NCBI GenBank assembly: GCA_900318615.1
Contig: ONLK01000015.1
Coordinates: 1-36,354, forward strand
Reading direction: 5' to 3'
DNA: 36,354 nt
DNA from: an uncultured Eubacteriales bacterium
Lineage (GTDB): Bacteria; Bacillota; Clostridia; Lachnospirales; Lachnospiraceae
Shown here: piece by piece, positions 6,508-13,798 of the stretch
Layout of the letters: each line of letters opens with the position of its first letter
How positions within the stretch are numbered: the first letter of the stretch is position 1
The notes under the pieces: model-generated
Told to the model about the DNA's origin: nothing
Databases searched by the model: none
What the model saw: the letters and a program-made list of their open reading frames with translations, nothing else
Translations under genes and position numbers: made by a program

Positions 6508-7983
6508 TTATGAAGGTTTTTTCTCCGCTTCCTCGGCATCCCTGATCTGATAATAGTCATCCATATTGACAGAGACTTTTATCGTATCATCGGGTTTTCG
6601 TCTGCCCAAGAGACACACGGTCTCCACGTTTTCGGCCATCGGGAACATGTCGATGGGAACGGCTTCAAGTACGCGGTATCCGTGCCCGGTGAAGTAGGAA
6701 AGGTCTCTGGCCAGCGTCGCCGGTTCACAGGAGATGTAGATGACACGGGATGGACTCAGCCGGACGACACTGGACATGAACTGCTCCGTACTGCCGCTGC
6801 GGGGCGGATCCATGAAAACCACGTCTGCCTTTTCCCCGTTTTCCGCCATCTCCTCCATAAAACGGCCGGCATCGTTCGTGTAGAAGCGGACATTGTTTAT
6901 GCCGTTCAGTCTTGCATTTTCGATGGCATCACGCACTGCGTCCGCATTCAGTTCCACACCTGTGACCCTGCCGGAAAGGCGGGCAGCCACCAGAGAAATG
7001 GTTCCTATGCCGCAGTAGGCGTCCACCACGTTCTCCTTTCCGGTCAGATGTGCCATCTCCATCGCCTTGCTGTAAAGCTTTTCCGTCTGTACCGGATTAA
7101 CCTGGAAGAAGGATCCCGGAGATATCCGGAAACGGCAGCCGCAAAGTTCATCTTCAATAAACCCTCTGCCGTAAAGAACACGCTGGTTCTTCCCCAGCAC
7201 CATGCTGGTATTCATATCATTGACATTCAGAACTATCGTTGTGATTTCCGGATGCAGTTTCCGAAGCGCTTTTACGAAGTTGTTTTTCGACGGAAGGATC
7301 GGGGATGCCAGGACCAGCACAACCATTACCTGGCCTGTTGCATGCCCGACACGTACCAGCACATGGCGTACCAGCCCCATGCCGCTGTCCTCGCTGTAGG
7401 ATTTGAGCTTAAACGAAGGCATCAGGGCACGGATATCCCGGATAATTGCATCTGCGGTTTCATTTTCAATCAGGCAGCTGTCCACCGGCACAATATAGTG
7501 ACTGTTCGCCTGATAGGTGCCGGAGATTATGCTGCCGTCCCGGCGGTGCCCGAAGGCTGCCGACACTTTGCAGCGATAGTGCATCGGATCCTCCATGGCA
7601 ATGACCGGTCTGACATGGCAGTAAGGTTTCAGAAGTGACTGAACCCGTTCCTGTTTCATATGAAGCTGTTCCTCATACGAATAAACCAGATACTGGCAGC
7701 CGCCGCATTTTTCAAACACCGGACACGGATAAACCAGCGGTTTATGTACTTTTACTGCCGTCTTATCAGATGGCTCTCTCCGGTCCATTCGTTTTCCTTT
7801 TTGATTCTGATCCCTCTCATTACAGTTCTGAACCTGATTTTCGTGATTCCCGGATCTGTTCCCGGACTGCTGCATCCGCGGTCCGGACTGTTTCTTCCCG
7901 GACTGCTGCATCCGCGGTCCGGACGGCTTCTTCCGATATCTCTCTGAATTTTGACGGTTCCTGTCAAAACGCTTCTCACTCAT
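6508..7983 (-). CDS. RumA/RlmD/TrmA-family RNA (uracil-C5)-methyltransferase with basic N-terminal extension
   Basis: A 491-residue SAM-dependent methyltransferase that should make 5-methyluridine in 23S rRNA or tRNA. After a hydrophilic tail of about 80 residues comes an Fe-S cluster motif (CPVFEKCGGC). Later motifs include FFQVNPVQTEKLY, the SAM-binding DAYCGIGTISL, FMDPPRSGS, and the catalytic cysteine in YISCEPATLARDL. No TRAM domain precedes the Fe-S motif, unlike the paralogue at 26986. The tail contains two copies of SGPRMQQSG at a 12-residue period and is rich in Arg, Lys, Gln and Ser. The ATG at 7983 has GCAGG 7 bases upstream. The hairpin at 6438-6476 lies just after the stop. Which uridine it modifies cannot be told from sequence. 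Confidence 0.88.
   Translation of the reverse strand: MSEKRFDRNRQNSERYRKKPSGPRMQQSGKKQSGPRMQQSGNRSGNHENQVQNCNERDQNQKGKRMDRREPSDKTAVKVHKPLVYPCPVFEKCGGCQYLVYSYEEQLHMKQERVQSLLKPYCHVRPVIAMEDPMHYRCKVSAAFGHRRDGSIISGTYQANSHYIVPVDSCLIENETADAIIRDIRALMPSFKLKSYSEDSGMGLVRHVLVRVGHATGQVMVVLVLASPILPSKNNFVKALRKLHPEITTIVLNVNDMNTSMVLGKNQRVLYGRGFIEDELCGCRFRISPGSFFQVNPVQTEKLYSKAMEMAHLTGKENVVDAYCGIGTISLVAARLSGRVTGVELNADAVRDAIENARLNGINNVRFYTNDAGRFMEEMAENGEKADVVFMDPPRSGSTEQFMSSVVRLSPSRVIYISCEPATLARDLSYFTGHGYRVLEAVPIDMFPMAENVETVCLLGRRKPDDTIKVSVNMDDYYQIRDAEEAEKKPS
7864..7935. repeat. Two 36-bp direct repeats inside the methyltransferase N-terminus
   Basis: The sequence GGACTGCTGCATCCGCGG recurs exactly 36 bases later (7864 and 7900), encoding the repeated SGPRMQQSG. 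The spacer TTCTTCCCGGA also occurs as the core of the 14-bp array at 8096-8207. Confidence 0.9.
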
Positions 7984-8095
7984 ATATAATCCTGCTCCCG
8001 GCCTTTTCGGCCTGACTGACATTTACTTCTTTTCCCTGACGGATACTTACTTTTCTTATCTGAGGGCACTTGTCTCCGGTGGTTCTTCACTGATA

Positions 8096-8207
8096 CTTCT
8101 TCCCGGATGCTTCTTCCCGGACGCTTCTTCCCGGATGCTTCTTCCCGGATGCTTCTTCCCGGATGCTTCTTCCCGGATGCTTCTTCCCGGATGCTTCTTC
8201 CCGGATG
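8096..8207. repeat. 14-bp tandem array, 8 copies
   Basis: CTTCTTCCCGGATG is repeated head to tail eight times; the second copy carries one change (GGACG for GGATG). It fills half of the 255-bp gap between the radical SAM gene and the methyltransferase. A 105-codon basic open frame (8297-7980) crosses it and ends in ATGA overlap with the methyltransferase start. The unit has no stop in any minus-strand frame, so openness alone does not prove coding. The remaining gap sequence shows nothing else clear. Confidence 0.95.
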
Positions 8208-8238
8208 CTTCCGAACCTCCGGCAGCCGCCATCCGCCA

Positions 8239-9213
8239 TTATTCTTCTGCTGTTTCCGGTGCTTTCGACATTTTCCCGAGCACCCCTTCCCCGTCAAAAT
8301 CAGGAATAAAGCTTTCCAGGGCTACCTTCCGTTCCTGTGTGTAGCCGTTTTCAATGCCAAGTTCCAGCGCATAATCAATCAGCCGCTGATACTCGCGCAC
8401 CGTTACACGCCTGCCAAGAAGCGGATCCTCTTTCACCTGCGGCATGGGGGTGTACTGGCTCATAATGCTGATATAAATATCTTCATGGTATGTGTTATAA
8501 AGATATCCAAGAATATCTTTCGAGTTTTTTACGTGCCCCGGCAGAAGAAGCTGACGCACAATCACGCCCTTCCGGATAAGACCGCGCCCGTCAAATTCAC
8601 AGGGACCGGTCTGCCGTACCATCTCCGCGATCGCCGCCCGCACCGTCTTTGGATAATCCGCCGCGCGGGAATAGCGGACAGCTAGCTCCGGATCCCAGTA
8701 TTTAAAATCCGGAAGGTAGACATCCACAAGTCCATCCAGCATTTTCAGCGTTTCCACCTTCTCATAGCCGCTGGAATTATAAACGACCGGAATGGCAAGG
8801 CCTCCTTTCTTCGCCTTCTGCAATGCGAGAACAACCTGAGGAACATAATGACAGGCGGTGACCAGATTGATGTTGTTGGCCTTTTTATCATTCTGAAGTT
8901 CCAGGAATATGTCGGCCAGACGGTCCACCGTTATTTCATATCCTGCCTGTCCCCGGGAAATTTCCTGATTCTGGCAGTAAATGCAGCCCAGCGGACAGCC
9001 GGAAAAAAACACGGCCCCGGAACCTTCCTTCCCGGATATGCATGGCTCCTCCCACAGGTGAAGCGCCGCCCTGGCAACTTTAATCACGGCGCCGGCACCG
9101 CACGCACCGGCGCGTCCCTCCATCCGGGCTGCACCGCATTCACGCGGGCAAAGATGACAGGAAGACAAATGCTGGTCTAAAAAAAGTTGTTCTTCCAATG
9201 ATTCTTCTTTCAA
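8239..9213 (-). CDS. PflX-type radical SAM protein (pyruvate formate-lyase activase-related)
   Basis: A 324-residue member of the PflX (COG1313) radical SAM group. An N-terminal cysteine set (CHLCPRECG) precedes the SAM-radical cluster motif SGCPLGCIYCQNQEIS (C-x3-C-x2-C). Then come LVTACHYVPQVV, VYNSSGYEKVETLK and DVYLPDFKYWDPELA, all typical of the group. Its biochemical role is unknown; a glycyl-radical activase function is only inferred by relationship. I choose TTG 9213 as start because GAAAGGA lies 8 bases upstream and 19 residues then precede the first Cys. In-frame ATG 9249 or TTG 9330 would add an N-terminus containing the 9-residue repeat QIPELQLNG/QMPELQLRE, whose copies differ mostly at third codon positions, so a longer start is not excluded. 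Confidence 0.85.
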   Translation of the reverse strand: MKEESLEEQLFLDQHLSSCHLCPRECGAARMEGRAGACGAGAVIKVARAALHLWEEPCISGKEGSGAVFFSGCPLGCIYCQNQEISRGQAGYEITVDRLADIFLELQNDKKANNINLVTACHYVPQVVLALQKAKKGGLAIPVVYNSSGYEKVETLKMLDGLVDVYLPDFKYWDPELAVRYSRAADYPKTVRAAIAEMVRQTGPCEFDGRGLIRKGVIVRQLLLPGHVKNSKDILGYLYNTYHEDIYISIMSQYTPMPQVKEDPLLGRRVTVREYQRLIDYALELGIENGYTQERKVALESFIPDFDGEGVLGKMSKAPETAEE

Positions 9214-9238
9214 ATAAAATGTCCTTTCGCGAAGCTGA

Positions 9239-9285
9239 AGTTCCGGCATTTGGCCGTTCAGTTGTAGTTCCGGTATTTGGCCGTT
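9239..9285. repeat. 27-bp-period direct repeat upstream of the radical SAM gene
   Basis: AGTTCCGGCATTTGGCCGTT (9239-9258) recurs as AGTTCCGGTATTTGGCCGTT (9266-9285), one mismatch in 20, at a period of 27 bases (nine codons). Confidence 0.85.
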
Positions 9286-9362
9286 GGGCGCAGGGCACCG
9301 CCGGCGGCTGCAATCGTACCGCCGGCGCAATCTGCCCGCTGCCGATTTCCGTGTTCTACCGG

Positions 9363-10457
9363 TTATTCAGCCGCCGTTTCCAGCTCCGTCGCCTGATTCG
9401 TTTCCTGATCCATTCCCGGCTTCGTTTCCGCTGCCTCCCCGGAACCTGTTTCCGTGGTCCCTTCGGTGACATTTTCCTCTCCTCCGGCTGTTTCGCTGTT
9501 TACGATCAGCTGATAATTGACGGAGCTCCATGTCTTTGTTCCTGTCTTAAAGGTTTCCGAATCCGCAGGAATCGGAAGGCTGACAAGTTCGCTCGTTCCG
9601 GCGGGCAGCGTTTCATCCACGGAGGCTGTGCAGGAAAGAATTTCTCCCAGTTCATCATCCGTAAGTTTCAGCTGCGCATCGGTATAATGGACCTCCTGAG
9701 AAGTTCCGTTGACAAGCCACAGATAAACCATCAGTCCGCCGCCTTCTTCCTGCCAGGCAAATTTGACAGAATAATCGGAACATCCGCTGTAAACCATGTT
9801 CTGGTTCAGATACATCAGATTGTGATTGTCAAACATCACCGTATTCCTGCCTGCCTTGTATGCCTCCGTATACCCTGCGGGGTACAGACTTTCCTTGCTC
9901 AGAATCCCCGCCACATAATTCAGAGCGTTTTGCGAATAATCGATTTTCCATTCTCCGTCCACACGCGTCATCGGCAAAATGCATCCCAGTGTATTTCCGC
10001 TCTTTCCATACTGTACACTGTAATACACGAGGTTGACAATAGAGATGTCTTCCTTTTCTTCTATTGTCAGGAAATTCTTCCGGTCGAGGCTGGACATGTT
10101 ATAAGACTGCAGCGCCTGGTAATCACTGTCGATAAATGATTCTAACGAATCCTCGGTATACAGTGTCCTGAAGGTTTCCTCATCTTCGGACGCACAGGCG
10201 GCAAACCGGCCGGCAAACTGATTCAGCTGGCTGTAGTATTCCTGGTCCGTCAGGGAATCCGGACTGTCCGCATCCTGAGCTGTGGAAAGCTCCGTTTCCG
10301 GTCCGCCCGGCGCTGCCTCCGGCTCCGTGCCTTCTTCTGCATCCGCCGCTGCTTCTGCACCTGCGGTTTCTGAAGCCAGCGCCGCCCCCGCCGGGGTAAA
10401 AATCGTGGAAATGGCTGTTAAAATAGATAGAATGACAGCTGTTCTTTTGATATTCAT
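9363..10457 (-). CDS. Secreted protein of unknown function
   Basis: A 364-residue exported protein I do not recognise by name. Residues 1-28 are a Sec signal peptide likely cut after ALA. An acidic Ala/Glu-rich linker follows to about residue 70. The first folded part (TDQEYYSQLNQFAGRFAAC through GEWKIDYSQNALNYVAGIL) resembles an NTF2-like pattern, with a final strand of the MTRVDGEWKI type. The second part (VKFAWQEEGGGLMVYLWLVNGTS to SSVNYQLIVN) has the alternating-strand look of a SLAP/immunoglobulin-like beta-sandwich. Both assignments are tentative. The tail is rich in Thr, Glu and Gly and may be a wall-spanning stretch; no LPxTG motif is present. The start is firm (AAAGGA 8 bases before ATG). 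Its 5' leader contains the 14-bp array at 10491-10614. Confidence 0.7.
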   Translation of the reverse strand: MNIKRTAVILSILTAISTIFTPAGAALASETAGAEAAADAEEGTEPEAAPGGPETELSTAQDADSPDSLTDQEYYSQLNQFAGRFAACASEDEETFRTLYTEDSLESFIDSDYQALQSYNMSSLDRKNFLTIEEKEDISIVNLVYYSVQYGKSGNTLGCILPMTRVDGEWKIDYSQNALNYVAGILSKESLYPAGYTEAYKAGRNTVMFDNHNLMYLNQNMVYSGCSDYSVKFAWQEEGGGLMVYLWLVNGTSQEVHYTDAQLKLTDDELGEILSCTASVDETLPAGTSELVSLPIPADSETFKTGTKTWSSVNYQLIVNSETAGGEENVTEGTTETGSGEAAETKPGMDQETNQATELETAAE

Positions 10458-10490
10458 ACAATATATCCTTTCCGTTCTGGTCTTTCATTT

Positions 10491-10614
10491 TGATCTATTC
10501 GTTTTGACCTATTCTCCTGATCTATTCGCTTTGATCTATTCACTTTGATCTATTCGCTTTGATCTATTCGCTTTGATCTATTCGCTTTGATCTATTCGCC
10601 TGATCTATTCGTTT
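10491..10614. repeat. 14-bp (13-14) tandem array, 9 copies, each with a GATC or near-GATC
   Basis: The unit TGATCTATTCGCTT recurs nine times with small variants; two copies are 13 bases long and one has GACC for GATC. It lies between the candidate promoter at 10666-10694 and the RBS of the secreted protein gene, so it would be transcribed as 5' leader. On the minus strand every unit contains TAG, so it does not code for a long peptide. With the terminator at 10671-10703 it accounts for most of the 306-bp gap 10458-10763. Confidence 0.95.
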
Positions 10615-10665
10615 TGGTTTTTGGGTTCCCATACACAGTTTCTATTGCTTTCGCGGTGCAGTCTT

Positions 10666-10694
10666 ATTATAAAAAAAGACACCGCGTTTTACAA
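10666..10694 (-). promoter_or_regulatory. Candidate promoter embedded in the suf terminator
   Basis: On the minus strand TTGTAA (10694-10689) and TATAAT (10671-10666) are 17 bases apart. The -35 lies in the loop of the suf operon terminator and the spacer covers its second arm and T-run. It would drive the secreted protein gene with a leader of about 200 bases. Confidence 0.55.
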
Positions 10695-10703
10695 CACGGT
10701 GTC
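10671..10703 (-). terminator. Intrinsic terminator of the suf operon
   Basis: On the minus strand GACACCG (10703-10697) pairs with CGGTGTC (10684-10678), followed by seven T (10677-10671). It lies 60 bases beyond the sufU stop. Confidence 0.85.
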
Positions 10704-10763
10704 CCTAAATCCTCGTTTAATCTTTCTGTGCCTGAACATTTCTGATTCTCCGGGGAACTGAAA

Positions 10764-11231
10764 TCAGGCCTTGTTTTTCTTTGCCTTTGCCTTTTCCTTT
10801 GCTTTTTCTTCCTCTTCGCCGAACATTTCATCCATGGTATGCCATCCGAGAACGGCACATTTGACACGGGCCGGCATGTGAGAAACATCCTGCAGGGCCC
10901 CGGCTTCGTCCAGTTCCTCCAGTTCTTCCTCCGTCACCGTACCCTTGATCATCTTCAGGAAAAGCCCGGAAAGGTGTTTTGCCTCTTCTGTCGTTTTTCC
11001 GATAATCATATCCAGCATAATGTCACAGGAAGCCTGTGAAACAGCGCATCCGTCCCCGACAAAAGCTCCGTCTGTGATGATCCCGTTTTCTACCTTCAGC
11101 TGAAGGAGAATGTCATCGCCGCAGCTTGGATTAACGCCTTCCAGTACCATATTGGCGCCGTCCAGTTTATATTTATGTCCCGGGCGGATGTTATGATCCG
11201 TCAGAATTTCGTTATAAAATGTAGAAGCCAT
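10764..11231 (-). CDS. sufU: SufU iron-sulfur cluster assembly protein
   Basis: A 155-residue IscU/NifU-like protein of the SufU type, which in Firmicutes accepts sulfur from SufS and relays it to the SufBCD scaffold. The three conserved cysteines are visible in NPSCGDD (Cys37), GDGCAVSQASCD (Cys62) and RVKCAVLGW (Cys124). The insertion between the second and third cysteine regions (LSGLFLKMIKGTVTEEELEEL) is typical of SufU rather than IscU. The tail is unusually Lys/Glu/Ala-rich (EEEEKAKEKAKAKKNKA) and probably disordered. It is the last gene of the suf operon, 15 bases after sufS, with a terminator downstream. Confidence 0.95.
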   Translation of the reverse strand: MASTFYNEILTDHNIRPGHKYKLDGANMVLEGVNPSCGDDILLQLKVENGIITDGAFVGDGCAVSQASCDIMLDMIIGKTTEEAKHLSGLFLKMIKGTVTEEELEELDEAGALQDVSHMPARVKCAVLGWHTMDEMFGEEEEKAKEKAKAKKNKA

Positions 11232-11246
11232 TTTTCATCCTCACTT

Positions 11247-12497
11247 TCAGTCCGGATATCCCATTTCGGTGCGGATTCGCGCTGCACTCGCAAGCAGACG
11301 GTCCACTTCTTCTTCCGTGTTGTAGAACATAAGGCTGGCACGGGTGGTCGATGGTATGTGCAGATACTGGTGAAGCGGCTGTGCACAATGGTGGCCGGCA
11401 CGGACAGCGATCTTATCCGCATCGAGAATCGTCGATACGTCGTGCGGATGAACGCCATCCACCTTGAAGGTCACAATACCGTGATGCTCCTCCGCCTTTT
11501 CGGATCCGAGCACCGTGATGTGTGGAATTTTTTTCATTCCCTCCAGCAGCCGTGTGCACAGTTCATTTTCACGTTCTTCGATCCGGTCAAACCCAATCCT
11601 GCCGATATAGCGAAGTGCCTCCGCAAAGGCAATGGCTCCGGCTGCGTTTACGGTTCCGGCCTCGAATTTATGCGGCACCGGTGCGTAAACAATATCGTCA
11701 AGAGATACCGAATCAATCATTTCACCTCCGGTCAGAAACGGCGGCATCTTCTTCAGCCATTCCATTTTGCCGTACAACACGCCGATTCCCATCGGTCCGA
11801 GCATTTTGTGTCCGGAAAAAGCCAGAAAATCACAGTCCATATCCTGCACATCCGTTTTCGTGTGCGGGACGGACTGCGCTCCGTCCGCCACCAGAACCGT
11901 ACCATTCTCATGCGCATAGCGGGCAATCGTTTTTATGTCGTTGGTATATCCGAAAATGTTTGACATGGCGGTGAAAGCGGCTATTTTTGTGTTCGGCTTC
12001 AGCATGGCTTTAATTTTTTCCGGATTCAGGCTTCCGTCCGGTTCCGGCTCCACGTACTCGACCACGGCGCCGGTGCGCTCCGCCAGCTGCCGCCACGGAA
12101 GCATATTGCTGTGATGCTCCTCCACGGACGTCAGAATAATGTCTCCCTTATGTACCAGAATACTTCCGAGACTGTACGCCACCAGGTTCAGACCTTCGGT
12201 CGCATTTCTTGTAAACACGATCTCATCGGCGCTTCCGGCATGGATAAAGCCGGCGGTCAGAGCTCGGGCTTCCTCATACTCATCCGTAGATTTCACGCTG
12301 ATCTCATAAAGTCCGCGGAACGGATTGGCATTGAATTCTTCGTAGTATTCCTTTTCCTTGTCGATAACGCACTGCGGCTTCTGTGATGTTGCCGAACTGT
12401 CCAGATACGCATATTCCGTATTGTTAAGAAGCGGGAAATCGGCGCGGATTTTTCTGATCTCCGTCTCCGTCCACGCATGATTATTTACTGCACTCAT
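11247..12497 (-). CDS. sufS: SufS cysteine desulfurase
   Basis: A 416-residue group II cysteine desulfurase: a PLP enzyme that converts cysteine to alanine and holds the sulfur as persulfide for SufU. The PLP lysine lies in FSGHKMLGPMGIGVLYG (about residue 229) and the sulfur-carrying cysteine in RAGHHCAQPLHQYL (about residue 371). EEHHSNMLPWRQL and DGAQSVPHTKTDVQ are further cofactor-pocket motifs. Full length. The RBS is weak (GAGTG), and the gap from the sufD stop is 81 bases. Cytoplasmic, operating with sufU next door. Confidence 0.97.
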   Translation of the reverse strand: MSAVNNHAWTETEIRKIRADFPLLNNTEYAYLDSSATSQKPQCVIDKEKEYYEEFNANPFRGLYEISVKSTDEYEEARALTAGFIHAGSADEIVFTRNATEGLNLVAYSLGSILVHKGDIILTSVEEHHSNMLPWRQLAERTGAVVEYVEPEPDGSLNPEKIKAMLKPNTKIAAFTAMSNIFGYTNDIKTIARYAHENGTVLVADGAQSVPHTKTDVQDMDCDFLAFSGHKMLGPMGIGVLYGKMEWLKKMPPFLTGGEMIDSVSLDDIVYAPVPHKFEAGTVNAAGAIAFAEALRYIGRIGFDRIEERENELCTRLLEGMKKIPHITVLGSEKAEEHHGIVTFKVDGVHPHDVSTILDADKIAVRAGHHCAQPLHQYLHIPSTTRASLMFYNTEEEVDRLLASAARIRTEMGYPD

Positions 12498-12578
12498 ATG
12501 TCACTCTTTCTTATTGCCGGTTACCAGCCGAAACCGTGCCGCGCAGTGCTGCACGGCCCCGTGATGCAAAACCCGGAA

Positions 12579-13778
12579 TTACTCGTCCCCGATGCAGGTA
12601 AGAAGTTCCTTCTTTGTGTCCTCCTCCGGAATTTTCCGGATGACGGAGGAAAGACGTGCGCGCTCCATCAGAGCATAAACAGCTTCCTCAGACATGCCGC
12701 GGGATTCAAGATAAAACAGCGTATCATCATCCAGTTCGCCGATGGTTGCCCCATGGTTTCCTTCCACATCCTCCTCTGCGCACAGGATAACCGGAATGGT
12801 CTGATTGACGACACCGTCATCCATCAGCAGCACATCTTCCTTCTCATTGCCCTTGCTGGCTCCGGAGCCGTTCCGGAAATCAATGGTGCCGCGGAAGATT
12901 TTCCTTGCCGTATCCCGCAGCACTCCGACCGCGTTGATATCGCACTGTGTCCTCCGGCCGAAATGGTTGGCTGTGTAATTGATATCCAGCCGGTGATCTT
13001 TCTCCACACGGTATCCCAGATTGCTGCTGAAGGTGCTGCCCTTGCCGTTCAGATTTACGGCAGCTCCGATCAGTGTATTCTTCCCGGAAAGGACCACCTG
13101 TATCAGTTCCACACGGGCTCCGTCCTCACAGAAGGCCCCCGTGTCGCTAAGCAGTGTAAAATCATTGCCGGCGCGATGGATCTGCACCAGGCGCAGGATT
13201 GCATTTTTCCCGAGGTGAGCCTTCGTCAGAACGACGCCTGCACCTGCGGCTGCAGCCGGAGTATTCTCTTTTATTATATCGACATCTGTCGATGTATCTG
13301 CGGCATTTTTTTCTGTTTCGCTGTTTTCTGCTTTCTCACCGGCCGCCGGCTCCGAAGCAAAATCCATAATGACCGTCAGCGCCGCACCCTGTTTTACATC
13401 CAGTCCGAGAAAATTTGCGGTAACGCCGTTCCCGGTCAGGGCGTATTTCAGTTTGACAGTGCCTTCACCTTCACGCAGACGATAAACGTCACTGGTGTAT
13501 CCGCCCGCAGTAAGCAGCCGGACAACATCCGCCCCCATGCCGGTTTCAACTTCAGAAAAGTCCCGGAGCAGATCCATGTGTCCCTCATGAACAAGAACCG
13601 CCGGGTCCGATGTCTGTCCCTCCGGCGCATCCGGTGTCCAGGTCTGCTCCTTCACTTCAGCGCCTGTTTCCGGAACCCTGAGCGACAAATTGCACTGGTT
13701 CATATGAAGATGGTTCCAGGTGATCAGCGGGAGGCGGTTGACAGTTAAATCAAGTTTCTTATCGACAGTCTGATTCAT
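12579..13778 (-). CDS. sufD: SufD, Fe-S scaffold complex subunit
   Basis: A 399-residue SufD, partner of SufB in the SufBC2D scaffold that assembles Fe-S clusters. The C-terminal beta-helix region is clear: NLNGKGSTFSSNLGYRVEKD, YTANHFGRRTQCDINAVGVL, FRGTIDFRNGSGASKGNEKE, then the SufB/D signature DDDTLFYLESRGMSEEAVYALM. The N-terminal half is divergent, as is usual for SufD. A Thr/Asp/Glu-rich insertion near residues 150-180 (EPAAGEKAENSETEKNAADT) looks disordered. It starts 20 bases after the sufB stop with GGGAGG upstream. Confidence 0.93.
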   Translation of the reverse strand: MNQTVDKKLDLTVNRLPLITWNHLHMNQCNLSLRVPETGAEVKEQTWTPDAPEGQTSDPAVLVHEGHMDLLRDFSEVETGMGADVVRLLTAGGYTSDVYRLREGEGTVKLKYALTGNGVTANFLGLDVKQGAALTVIMDFASEPAAGEKAENSETEKNAADTSTDVDIIKENTPAAAAGAGVVLTKAHLGKNAILRLVQIHRAGNDFTLLSDTGAFCEDGARVELIQVVLSGKNTLIGAAVNLNGKGSTFSSNLGYRVEKDHRLDINYTANHFGRRTQCDINAVGVLRDTARKIFRGTIDFRNGSGASKGNEKEDVLLMDDGVVNQTIPVILCAEEDVEGNHGATIGELDDDTLFYLESRGMSEEAVYALMERARLSSVIRKIPEEDTKKELLTCIGDE

Positions 13779-13798
13779 TTCGATCGTTTCCTCCCTTC

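Noticed and set aside
7984-8095. Annotating the 105-codon basic frame as a gene
   Set aside because: It starts inside the radical SAM gene, lacks a clear RBS, and owes its openness to a repeat unit with no stop in any frame. It is reported as an observation only.
8096-8207. CRISPR array
   Set aside because: The units are 14 bases long and directly adjacent, with no spacers, and no cas genes are nearby. The same applies to 10491-10614.
12477-13748. Long plus-strand open frame (423 codons) across sufD
   Set aside because: It is antisense to a well-conserved sufD, with Cys/His/Arg-rich composition typical of a shadow frame and no RBS. Similar shadows across the methyltransferases, sufB and pcrA were dropped for the same reason.
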